This document shows, piece after piece, positions 8,057 through 15,478 of a stretch of DNA of 64,000 nucleotides. A model generated the notes under the pieces. The model did no database searches and was not told where the DNA came from. It saw only the letters and a list, made by a program, of their open reading frames with translations. The stretch covers positions 185,348 to 249,347 of the forward strand of contig CAAGJI010000041.1 in assembly GCA_900770195.1 (NCBI GenBank). The letters run 5' to 3'. Positions within the stretch are counted from its first letter, which is position 1; each line of letters opens with the position of its first letter. The translations under genes and the position numbers were made by a program. Origin of the DNA: Oscillospiraceae bacterium (GTDB lineage Bacteria > Bacillota > Clostridia > Oscillospirales > Ruminococcaceae).

Positions 8057-8097
8057 CAAAAAGCAGGTTTTACCGGAAGGCAAACCTGCTTTTTTAG
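8057..8097 (+). terminator. Terminator of the small dockerin-like gene
   Basis: AGCAGGTTT and AAACCTGCT form a 9-bp stem followed by TTTTTT. Confidence 0.9.
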
Positions 8098-8117
8098 TCT
8101 TATTTTACAACTTTCAT

Positions 8118-8147
8118 AAAAAAGGGAACTTTGTTGTTCCCTTTTTT
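8118..8147 (-). terminator. Bidirectional terminator, end of amidohydrolase gene
   Basis: AAAAAAGGGAAC and GTTCCCTTTTTT pair around a 6-base loop. It abuts the stop codon of the minus-strand amidohydrolase. Confidence 0.85.
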
Positions 8148-8941
8148 TATATTCCAAACAGCTTTTCAGCGTTTTCTTCAAAGATTTTCGCTTTTGATGT
8201 ATCACTTATATCAAGCGAATTAATAAAATCTCTTTCCATTTTCGGACTGTGCCATGGGGAATCCGAACCGAATAATATTTTATCCGCACCATGTTTTTTT
8301 ATTATATTTTCTGCTGTTTCTTTTGAAAGATAATTATATCCGAGTGCTGTATCAAAATAAATTCCTGTACCGCAAAGTTTTTCTATAACCTCACAAGACA
8401 TTTTATTTCCGCCCCAGTGTGCTGCTATGACAGGCGTTTCAAGCCATTCTAATGCATCCAGAAGTCTTTCAGGGGTACAATGATAAGGCGGTTTAAAACC
8501 GTCATCCACACCCGAATGAAACAGCAGCACAAGGTCGAGAGATGATATTTTCTTATAAATATCTTTCATTTTTTCGTCATCAACAAAAAACTGCTGAAAA
8601 TCAGGGTGAAGTTTCACTCCTTTAAGACCAAGTAACTTAATTCTTTCAAGTTCTTCCATAACATCATCTGCATCAGGAAAAACTGAACCAAATCCGATAA
8701 TATCGTCATTATTTTGCATACATTCGGCTGCAAAATTATTTACTGAGTTCATCTGATGTGCATTTGTTGCAATGCTTGCAATGACAGATATTCCAACCCC
8801 TGCTTCATGCATAAGTTTCTGCATACCTGCAAGCGTTCCGTCTGCATAAGGTTTATATCCACCAAGCTGCTGACTTAATGACCCAATTGCACGAGGTGCG
8901 AGTTTATTAGGAAAACAATGTGTATGTGTATCTGTTATCAA
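8147..8941 (-). CDS. Amidohydrolase 2-type metal-dependent hydrolase
   Basis: A 264-residue TIM-barrel hydrolase of the COG2159 type. The metal-site motifs are in order: DTHTHCFP at the N-terminus, GVKLHPDFQQF, LFHSG, AAHWGGN and LFGSDSPW near the C-terminus. Family members include decarboxylases and lactone or amide hydrolases, so the substrate cannot be named. The start is a TTG (8941) with GGGAG 8 bases upstream; no ATG gives the HTH motif. It is the last gene of a minus-strand run that begins at about 12.4 kb. Confidence 0.85.
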   Translation of the reverse strand: MITDTHTHCFPNKLAPRAIGSLSQQLGGYKPYADGTLAGMQKLMHEAGVGISVIASIATNAHQMNSVNNFAAECMQNNDDIIGFGSVFPDADDVMEELERIKLLGLKGVKLHPDFQQFFVDDEKMKDIYKKISSLDLVLLFHSGVDDGFKPPYHCTPERLLDALEWLETPVIAAHWGGNKMSCEVIEKLCGTGIYFDTALGYNYLSKETAENIIKKHGADKILFGSDSPWHSPKMERDFINSLDISDTSKAKIFEENAEKLFGI

Positions 8942-8963
8942 GACAATATCTCCCTTTTTTTAT

Positions 8964-9836
8964 TTATTTTTCTTCTTTCTTTCTACTTTTTAAAAAAATT
9001 CCAAGGAATAAAAATACCAATCCAAAAATAATTGAAACAAGTGCAAATGCAATTGCATTATTCAGAACTGAATCAAGCAGACCTGTTATTGAATAGAAAA
9101 CAGGCTTTTCTTTTACTGTAAAACCATTTATAAATCCGGATGCCTTTATATAAATTAACGGAATCAAAAGCAAAAGTCCCGAAACAAAAAACGGACAGCC
9201 AAGCCAATATAAGCTTTCTTTTCTGTTTATTATTATAATTAATAAAATAAATATAACAGCAAGAATATAGCAAGCCGCAAACATTCCCTTCATAAGGGAA
9301 ATTTTTGAAGAAATTTTCTGAATTATTCCGTTTTCGTTCATAAGAGAAAATCTGAAAACATCTGTTTTATCTGTAAATATTTCATGTGCCTTTTCTTTTG
9401 TTTCATTTAATTTTTCTTCGTATATTTCATCTTTTACATAATCTGTTTTTTCTGCATAATCGTTGAAAAATGTATCTATTGTTTCATCTGCATTTGAAAA
9501 ATTCACTGATGAAATATAGTCATAATTTTCCTTTTTTCCAAGCAAAACATCAAGAAAATTTTTTATGTTTGAATTTATATTTTCTTTAATAAAATTTTCA
9601 TCGTAATAAGCGGAAAATGTTTCCTTTTCAATTCCGCTTGTGTGCGAATATTCTTCAAAAGATTTTTCAATACTTTCCTGTGCATAGGAATAAATATTAT
9701 TTTTTTCAACAACTTTTTCGTAACAGCCATATCTTCCGACTGTTTCGATAACTGCTGTACAAATCCACGATGCTGATATTAAAAACACCGCAAAAATACT
9801 CAAAATAACATTTAAAATGTAATGTTTTGAACTCAT
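8964..9836 (-). CDS. Membrane protein of unknown function with large outer domain
   Basis: A 290-residue protein with about four membrane segments: one at residues 7-29, then an outside domain of about 150 residues rich in Glu, Lys, Asn and Tyr, and three more segments from about 188 to 283. A basic tail (KSRKKEEK) ends it. Topology suggests both ends near the inner face. I do not recognise the family. It sits between the sortase and the amidohydrolase with short gaps (21 and 22 bases), so the same operon is likely and a role at the cell surface is plausible. Confidence 0.7.
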   Translation of the reverse strand: MSSKHYILNVILSIFAVFLISASWICTAVIETVGRYGCYEKVVEKNNIYSYAQESIEKSFEEYSHTSGIEKETFSAYYDENFIKENINSNIKNFLDVLLGKKENYDYISSVNFSNADETIDTFFNDYAEKTDYVKDEIYEEKLNETKEKAHEIFTDKTDVFRFSLMNENGIIQKISSKISLMKGMFAACYILAVIFILLIIIINRKESLYWLGCPFFVSGLLLLIPLIYIKASGFINGFTVKEKPVFYSITGLLDSVLNNAIAFALVSIIFGLVFLFLGIFLKSRKKEEK

Positions 9837-9857
9837 TTTTTCAAATACCCTCCCTCA

Positions 9858-10520
9858 TCAGTTTTCATAATAAAATTCTTTTTGTTTCAGATTACAGGTA
9901 AATCCTGTTCTTGCATCTGATGAACCGAGTATCTGTCTTTTACAAGTGTAAAGTGTAAGGACGTCTTCATTTTTTGGCAAAATATATGTTTTATCACTTT
10001 TCATAAATGATATTTCTTTATCAACTGTATAAGTAAAACGTCCGTAATTTGTATAAAGAACGATTTCATCTCCGCTTTCAAGTTCTGAAAGTTTTTCAAA
10101 AAATGTATCAACATGTGCATCTATGACAACATTTCCCTTCTCGCCAAGAACAACAGACGCTGATGACTGACAAGCACCTCTTTCAAGAAGTTCATCTGTA
10201 CTGCCCCAGTAAACAGGAACTATAAATCCCTTTTTTTCGCATTTTAAAACCGCATACTGCTGACCAAATGAAGGAATGTCAATTCTTCCGTTTTCATAAA
10301 CTGTTCCGCTGTAATTTGTATCTATTTCTCCCTCTGTTATTACAAGACCGCTTGATGAATCAGGCTTTGTTCCAAGATTATCCATAAATGCAAGATTTAA
10401 ATAAACCTTGAATTTCTGAAACGGAACTATCATAATAAGAAAAGTTATTGCTCCGCACATTATTAAAAGCAGCAAAGGAGTAAGCAAAGCTGCTGCTTTG
10501 TTCATTTTATTATTTTTCAT
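9858..10520 (-). CDS. Sortase (class D-like transpeptidase)
   Basis: Sortases cleave a C-terminal sorting motif and join the protein to cell wall or pilus. Here an N-terminal membrane anchor (about 10-32) is followed by the sortase barrel. The catalytic triad is visible: His136 in DAHVDTFF, Cys193 in LTLYTC, and Arg204 in SSDARTG. The His motif reads DAH rather than the commoner GH. Length 220 is normal. The start overlaps the stop of the upstream gene (ATGA), so the two are translationally coupled. AAAGGAGAG precedes the ATG. Confidence 0.88.
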   Translation of the reverse strand: MKNNKMNKAAALLTPLLLLIMCGAITFLIMIVPFQKFKVYLNLAFMDNLGTKPDSSSGLVITEGEIDTNYSGTVYENGRIDIPSFGQQYAVLKCEKKGFIVPVYWGSTDELLERGACQSSASVVLGEKGNVVIDAHVDTFFEKLSELESGDEIVLYTNYGRFTYTVDKEISFMKSDKTYILPKNEDVLTLYTCKRQILGSSDARTGFTCNLKQKEFYYEN

Positions 10521-11236
10521 TTTTGCTCTCTCCTTTTCATTTTCTTATCTATAATAACAAAACCTGTTACCGAAAAAATAACTGCACCAATAACTGAAAG
10601 TATTGGAATTGTATAGTCATAACCAACATCATCAACTGCCGCACCTACTGACGAGGAATCAATTATATTTCCGTTTGCATCTCGTATTGTCATATCAATC
10701 GCTGAACCTGTTATTGCATCAATGTAAATATTATATCCAAGTGTTTTGGCAAAATCAACAAGAGGTGTTAAAATACTTGTTATTTCAGTTGTTGAAAGCT
10801 GTTTTATAACGCTGTTTCTCTCTGAATTTGTCATTGTTGTTATAAAACTTTTTCTTTCACTGTCAGATAAACCCTGTAAATATTTCTGCTTTTCGGCAAT
10901 ATCCATATTAACAAAATCGTTGTTTGTTTCTCTTGAAGTATCACCCGATGAATAGTCATCAGGATTTCCCCCAAAATATTTTGCAAGATATGTGTTTACT
11001 GAATTCTTATAATTTTTTATATAAACAAGCATTTCATCATATTGTTTTGATGTGTAATCATCAGGATTTTTTAGTCCCTGACTTATATAAAAATCAGAAA
11101 CTCCCGCATCTTTTGCAGCTGTTTTAACCTCTTCCATTGTTGCAGCAAAAGCATTTACAGGTGCTGTAAAAACAGCTAATCCCATAAAAGCACTGCATAA
11201 AACAGAAACTATTCTTTTTTTAGCCTTCTTTTTCAT
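10517..11236 (-). CDS. Signal-peptide protein with C-terminal membrane anchor, probable sortase partner
   Basis: A 239-residue protein: signal peptide (MKKKAKKRIV, cut after AFA), a helical domain with two PDDY motifs (NPDDYTSK and NPDDYSSG), an outside region, then a C-terminal hydrophobic helix (PILSVIGAVIFSVTGFVII) and a basic tail (DKKMKRREQK). This tail looks like a cell-wall sorting signal except that no LPxTG-type motif precedes the helix; the sequence there is GYDYTIP. It overlaps the sortase by 4 bases. Either it is an unusual substrate or an accessory subunit of the sortase. Confidence 0.75.
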   Translation of the reverse strand: MKKKAKKRIVSVLCSAFMGLAVFTAPVNAFAATMEEVKTAAKDAGVSDFYISQGLKNPDDYTSKQYDEMLVYIKNYKNSVNTYLAKYFGGNPDDYSSGDTSRETNNDFVNMDIAEKQKYLQGLSDSERKSFITTMTNSERNSVIKQLSTTEITSILTPLVDFAKTLGYNIYIDAITGSAIDMTIRDANGNIIDSSSVGAAVDDVGYDYTIPILSVIGAVIFSVTGFVIIDKKMKRREQK

Positions 11237-11256
11237 TTTATTTTCTCCGTTATTAT

Positions 11257-12381
11257 TTATCCCATATCTGAAGCAATCATTCCTACTTTTTTACTGTCAT
11301 TGCAGGCAGGTGCACCCATTGCAAAAAGAAGATCTGTTGCACCCTGTTGCTGTATGAAACTTATTGCATTTAAATCAAAATATCTGAAATCGCAAAGATA
11401 TATTTTCTTGAATGATGATGTTAAAAACGGAACAAGTGCATTACCATAGCTGTCTTTAAAAATAACAAGTGTTCTGTCTGACTGTGCATTTGTATCAACT
11501 TCAAGTATTGTGTCGTCGTGTCCTACAAAAACTGTGTAACTGCTTGATGTTGCGTTGTCTTCGTAAAACAATCTGCCCTCTGTACCGCCTGTGAAATCTG
11601 TGTTGTAGTATGTAAATTTACACATATCAAGATTTGCAGGTTTATAATATGTGAACGTATCAGGAAAATCTGCAAGGGCTGATATATTGTTTACACTGTA
11701 AAATGAACCAAGATAATCCTGTCTTGTAACAGCTGTATACGTGCCAAAATCTGCAAAATCAACACCTGCTGTCTGTGCAAAAGTATATGCTGCATAAAAT
11801 GCACCAAGAGGTTGCCAATGATAATCTGAACGTGAATATATACATTCGTTTTTGTGTTCATTTAAAATATCATAAATATCAACAGACTTTGCATCAGTAA
11901 ATTTTGCATATGTTTCTTTCATTGCTTCGCCCTGATTTTTATAATTCCCTGCAATTGAGGCAGGTGTATAAAAAGCCTGCGATGTTGGTATTACCATACC
12001 ATAAACATTAACATTTCCGCCAAGTGCATTATAATAATTTTCAAGTGTATCAGCGTATTTTGTTGATGTTTCATCACTGTAATAATATTGTTCCATCGCA
12101 CGAACGCAAGGTGTTCCCTTATCTGCCAAAATGCAACCGCCTACTATTTCAGCAGTTTCATTTGAAACTGTTTCAATCGTTTCAACAGGAAGTGACAAAC
12201 CTGTTGTAACTGTTGTTGTGGTAGTAGTTACAGCTTCTGTAGGTGCTTCTGTTACCGCTGCTTTCTGTTGATTTGCTTCTGCTGAATTAATTTCATCTGC
12301 AGGATTACTTATCTTTTCTATTCCGCAGCCTGTGAGTGCCGCTGTAAGAGCCAGCAGCAACGCTAATGCTTTTTTCTTCAT
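11257..12381 (-). CDS. DHHW-family lipoprotein, SGNH-like
   Basis: A 374-residue protein with a lipoprotein signal (lipobox LTGC), a Thr-rich linker with TTTTTTVTT, and a C-terminal DHHW domain. That domain is recognised by SDYHWQPLGAFYAAY and by FKDSYGNALVPFL near the end. The family is distantly related to SGNH hydrolases and the AlgX/AlgJ acetylation proteins; in Firmicutes it often accompanies O-acetylation systems, but no MBOAT acyltransferase is adjacent. The first gene of the sortase run; the gap to the next gene is 20 bases. Confidence 0.75.
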   Translation of the reverse strand: MKKKALALLLALTAALTGCGIEKISNPADEINSAEANQQKAAVTEAPTEAVTTTTTTVTTGLSLPVETIETVSNETAEIVGGCILADKGTPCVRAMEQYYYSDETSTKYADTLENYYNALGGNVNVYGMVIPTSQAFYTPASIAGNYKNQGEAMKETYAKFTDAKSVDIYDILNEHKNECIYSRSDYHWQPLGAFYAAYTFAQTAGVDFADFGTYTAVTRQDYLGSFYSVNNISALADFPDTFTYYKPANLDMCKFTYYNTDFTGGTEGRLFYEDNATSSSYTVFVGHDDTILEVDTNAQSDRTLVIFKDSYGNALVPFLTSSFKKIYLCDFRYFDLNAISFIQQQGATDLLFAMGAPACNDSKKVGMIASDMG

Positions 12382-12422
12382 TGTTATATCTCCCTCTTTT
12401 TATCTTTGCTTTTTAATCAATC

Positions 12423-13205
12423 TCAGCCCTTTACAAGGTGCTGTGCATAGTATATCAAAATAAGTACTGCATCAGTTGAGTCTATTTTGTCATCTGAATT
12501 TACATCTCCGTATGTAAGCGGAATTGTATAATTTTTTCCTGTAAGATAAGCCGCATAATCCTGAAGTATTAAAACAGCATCTCTTGAATCAATTTTACCA
12601 TCAAAATTCACATCTCCCGAACCATCCGGCAAAACAACAGGCGGTTGTTCTGTTGTAATTTCTGCGGTTGTATCTTCTGTTGAATAAGCAGGCATATATT
12701 CTCCGTCAAAAGTCATACCGCTGCCTATAAAAAGCTGCACCCAGTAAATAGTGCCTCCGCTTATATATGCACCAACTCCGATATGTGTATACTTGGAACT
12801 AAGCATATTATTATTGTGACCTGCTGAATGTTTCCACTGTTCTATAACACTTTCAGGTGTTGTTGCACCATAGGCAATATTTTCTCCCCAGGTATATTTT
12901 GGAAGTGAAGAAGAAATTGCTGTTTTATAAGCACCTCCGTTTGGTCTTGTATGAGAAAAATTCTGTGAAACTTCAACCGCTCTTGTCTGTGCATTTTCCT
13001 GCAAAACAGGAATTACTGCCAGCGGACTCAATCCGTTTTGCTGTCTGTACTCATTTACAAGTGCAGCAACATTGTTTGCATATTTTTCAAATGAATATGC
13101 TGATGCAACATCTGTATTTTTTTGCGTAACCGAAAAAAACGCTGCTGTAAAAAGCATAACTGCCACCGCTGTAAGAAAAGATACTGATTTTTTTAAAACA
13201 TTCAT
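12423..13205 (-). CDS. CAP (SCP/PR1) domain protein with C-terminal dockerin
   Basis: A 260-residue secreted protein. After the signal peptide comes a CAP domain (about 40-175) with NEYRQQNGLSPL, FSHTRPNGGAY, WGENIAYG, and WKHSAGHNNNML. The conserved His and Glu residues are there. A short Thr/Pro linker leads to a two-repeat dockerin: GDVNFDGKIDSRDAVLIL and YGDVNSDDKIDSTDAVLIL, each with the DxNxDxxI(D)S calcium loop. The repeats are of the DAVLILxxYA type, different from the DAVLLNKYLV type on the glycosidases here. Bacterial CAP proteins are of unclear activity; the dockerin implies docking on a cohesin-bearing scaffold. Confidence 0.9.
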   Translation of the reverse strand: MNVLKKSVSFLTAVAVMLFTAAFFSVTQKNTDVASAYSFEKYANNVAALVNEYRQQNGLSPLAVIPVLQENAQTRAVEVSQNFSHTRPNGGAYKTAISSSLPKYTWGENIAYGATTPESVIEQWKHSAGHNNNMLSSKYTHIGVGAYISGGTIYWVQLFIGSGMTFDGEYMPAYSTEDTTAEITTEQPPVVLPDGSGDVNFDGKIDSRDAVLILQDYAAYLTGKNYTIPLTYGDVNSDDKIDSTDAVLILIYYAQHLVKG

Positions 13206-13241
13206 ATGAAACTCCTCCTTTTTATTTTTATACTGACTTTT

Positions 13242-13270
13242 ATTATAACATAATATTTATGAAAATACAA
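13242..13270 (-). promoter_or_regulatory. Promoter of the CAP-dockerin gene
   Basis: Minus strand TTGTAT (13265-13270), 17-base spacer, TATAAT (13242-13247). Confidence 0.65.
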
Positions 13271-13293
13271 TACTAATATTCATTTTTTATACA

Positions 13294-13322
13294 TTGACAT
13301 ATACTTTTTTATGTGATATAAT
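13294..13322 (+). promoter_or_regulatory. tRNA-Leu promoter
   Basis: TTGACA (13294-13299), 17-base spacer, TATAAT (13317-13322), 14 bases before the tRNA. Confidence 0.85.
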
Positions 13323-13336
13323 AACATTCGTGTCAT

Positions 13337-13421
<85 letters not shown>

Positions 13422-13425
13422 GAAT

Positions 13426-13465
13426 AAAAGGCTTAAATGCGAAAGTATCGTATTTAAGCCTTTTT
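13426..13465 (+). terminator. tRNA-Leu terminator
   Basis: A long stem (AAAGGCTTAAAT with ATTTAAGCCTTT) followed by T residues. Confidence 0.85.
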
Positions 13466-13474
13466 ATAATAGTC

Positions 13475-13514
13475 AAAAAATTGAGCATTTCAAAACGAGA
13501 CGCTCAATTTTTTA
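13475..13514 (-). terminator. lysA terminator
   Basis: AAAAAATTGAGC and GCTCAATTTTTT pair. It lies 15 bases past the lysA stop and works on either strand. Confidence 0.85.
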
Positions 13515-13528
13515 TTTAAAAACAAGTT

Positions 13529-14827
13529 TTATATATCATTTCTGATAAGGTCTTCAAGTGTTTCTCTCTTAACAACAACTCTTGTTTTGCCATCCTTGAC
13601 AAAAACAACAGGAGGCTTCTGAAGTCTGTTGTAGTTTGATGACATTGAATAATTATATGCACCGGTTGCACAAACTGCAATTATATCTCCTGCTTCAACG
13701 TCCTGAAGAGGCATATTTTCACCTATAAGGTCACCGCTTTCACAACATTTACCGGCAATTGTTACCTTTGTATCTTTCGGTTTGTCTGCCTTATTTGCAA
13801 CTAATGCATCATATTCTGACTGATAAAGAATATATCTTGGATTATCGCACATACCGCCGTCAATTGAAACATATGTACGGATATTCGGGATAACTTTCTT
13901 TGCACCAACTGTGTAAAGTGTTATACCTGCCGGTCCTGCAATTGATCTGCCTGGTTCAATAAGTATAAACGGAAGTTTTACTCCAAGTTCTTCACACTTT
14001 GAATGTACTACCTTTGAAACAGCTTCCATAAATGATGCGTACGGCTTAGGGTCGTCTGCTTCTGTATAGCATATACCAAAACCACCGCCGAGATTAAGGT
14101 CGTCTATTTCGTGTCCGAGTTCATTTTTGATTTTTGCAATAAATCCTATCATAACTTCAGCAGCTGCACAGAATGGTTCTGTTTCAAGAATCTGTGAACC
14201 AATATGACAGTGAAGTCCTCTTAAATTAAGATTTGGATGTGTTATTGCAAGCTTGACAGCTTCAAATGCTTCACCTGTTTCAAGTGCAAAACCAAACTTA
14301 CTGTCAATCTGACCTGTCTTTATGAAATTATGTGTATGTGCATCAATACCCGGCTTTATTCTGAGCATAATATTTGCTGTTTTATTCTGTGACTTTGCAA
14401 GTGTATCTATCTTCTTTAATTCATAGATATTGTCTACAACAATTCTTCCTATGTTGTATTCAAGTGCCATTGCAATTTCTTCATCAGTTTTGTTATTTCC
14501 GTGGAAAACAAGTTTTTCAGGTGAAACACCTGCCTTAACAGCCGTGTAAATTTCCCCTCCTGAAACAACATCTGCACCGCAGCCTTCAGATTCAACAACA
14601 CGATACATTTCCTTGCAGGCAAATGCCTTGCTTGCATAGCATACAAGACCCTTTCCGCCATAGAATTTTTCCATGCTTTCACGGAAATCTCTGCAATTTT
14701 TGCGTATTAAATCTTCGTCCATAACATAAACAGGTGTGCCATATTCTTTTGCAATTTCAACAGTATCCACACCGCCGATGTTAAGATGTCCGTTTTTTCC
14801 AACAGACAGATTTTCAGATACCAGCAT
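13529..14827 (-). CDS. lysA: Diaminopimelate decarboxylase
   Basis: Converts meso-diaminopimelate to L-lysine, the last step of lysine synthesis; a PLP enzyme of fold type III. Motifs seen: VCYASKAFAC with the PLP lysine, the HCHIGSQI strand, NLGGGFGICYT, EPGRSIAG, and the second-subunit motif CESGDLIGENMPL. Length 432 matches the family. Last gene of the lon-engB-lysA run with a 28-base gap from engB. Confidence 0.96.
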   Translation of the reverse strand: MLVSENLSVGKNGHLNIGGVDTVEIAKEYGTPVYVMDEDLIRKNCRDFRESMEKFYGGKGLVCYASKAFACKEMYRVVESEGCGADVVSGGEIYTAVKAGVSPEKLVFHGNNKTDEEIAMALEYNIGRIVVDNIYELKKIDTLAKSQNKTANIMLRIKPGIDAHTHNFIKTGQIDSKFGFALETGEAFEAVKLAITHPNLNLRGLHCHIGSQILETEPFCAAAEVMIGFIAKIKNELGHEIDDLNLGGGFGICYTEADDPKPYASFMEAVSKVVHSKCEELGVKLPFILIEPGRSIAGPAGITLYTVGAKKVIPNIRTYVSIDGGMCDNPRYILYQSEYDALVANKADKPKDTKVTIAGKCCESGDLIGENMPLQDVEAGDIIAVCATGAYNYSMSSNYNRLQKPPVVFVKDGKTRVVVKRETLEDLIRNDI

Positions 14828-14855
14828 TTTAAATACCTAACCTTTCATTTTTACT

Positions 14856-15467
14856 TTATTCACAAGGCTCTTCGTCCTGTGGTTCACTTACTTCAAGAAG
14901 AATTTCACGCAATTCATCAACACCTTCACGTGTTACAGATGAAAACGGTATAACGTGAATATCATCAAAACAAGGTATTTCTTCTCTGAAACCCTCCATT
15001 CTTTTTTCACGCTGTGTTTTGCTGAGTTTATCAGCTTTCGTTAAAACGATAATAAACGGAAGTTCATTGTCTATCATAAAGTTAATCATCTGAACATCAT
15101 CTTTTGAAGGCGAATGACGCATATCTATAAGCTGAACTACAAGTGCAACTGCATCTCTGTCATTATTTATATAGCCTTCTATAAGTTCAGACCATCTGTA
15201 TTTATCACTTTTTGCAACTTTTGCGTAGCCATATCCGGGCAAATCAACTATAAAAAGTTTATCGTCTGCATTGTAAAAATTTATCGTTGCAGTTTTCCCC
15301 GGAACACTGCTGACTCTCGCAAGATTTTTTCTGTTGCACAATTTATTTATGAGTGTTGATTTTCCAACATTAGACCTTCCTGAAAAAGCAATTTCAGGAA
15401 GACTTTCTTCAGGAAGCTGACTTTTTATTCCATAAGAAGCATAAAATTCTGTTTTATCCCACTGCAT
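14856..15467 (-). CDS. engB: Ribosome-assembly GTPase EngB/YsxC
   Basis: A small GTPase required for assembly of the 50S subunit. G1 is GRSNVGKSTL, the switch region has GKTATINFY, G3 is DLPGYGYAK, and G4 is TKADKLS. Length 203 matches. It lies 11 bases after lon, an arrangement shared with many Firmicutes (lon-ysxC in Bacillus). Confidence 0.95.
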   Translation of the reverse strand: MQWDKTEFYASYGIKSQLPEESLPEIAFSGRSNVGKSTLINKLCNRKNLARVSSVPGKTATINFYNADDKLFIVDLPGYGYAKVAKSDKYRWSELIEGYINNDRDAVALVVQLIDMRHSPSKDDVQMINFMIDNELPFIIVLTKADKLSKTQREKRMEGFREEIPCFDDIHVIPFSSVTREGVDELREILLEVSEPQDEEPCE

Positions 15468-15478
15468 TTTGTTTCTCC

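Noticed and set aside
10517..11236. Ordinary LPxTG sortase substrate
   Set aside because: The C-terminal helix and basic tail are present but no LPxTG, NPxTG or SPKTG motif precedes the helix.
13426..13514. CRISPR-like repeated hairpins after tRNA-Leu
   Set aside because: They are two unrelated terminator stems, not a repeat-spacer array; no cas gene is nearby.
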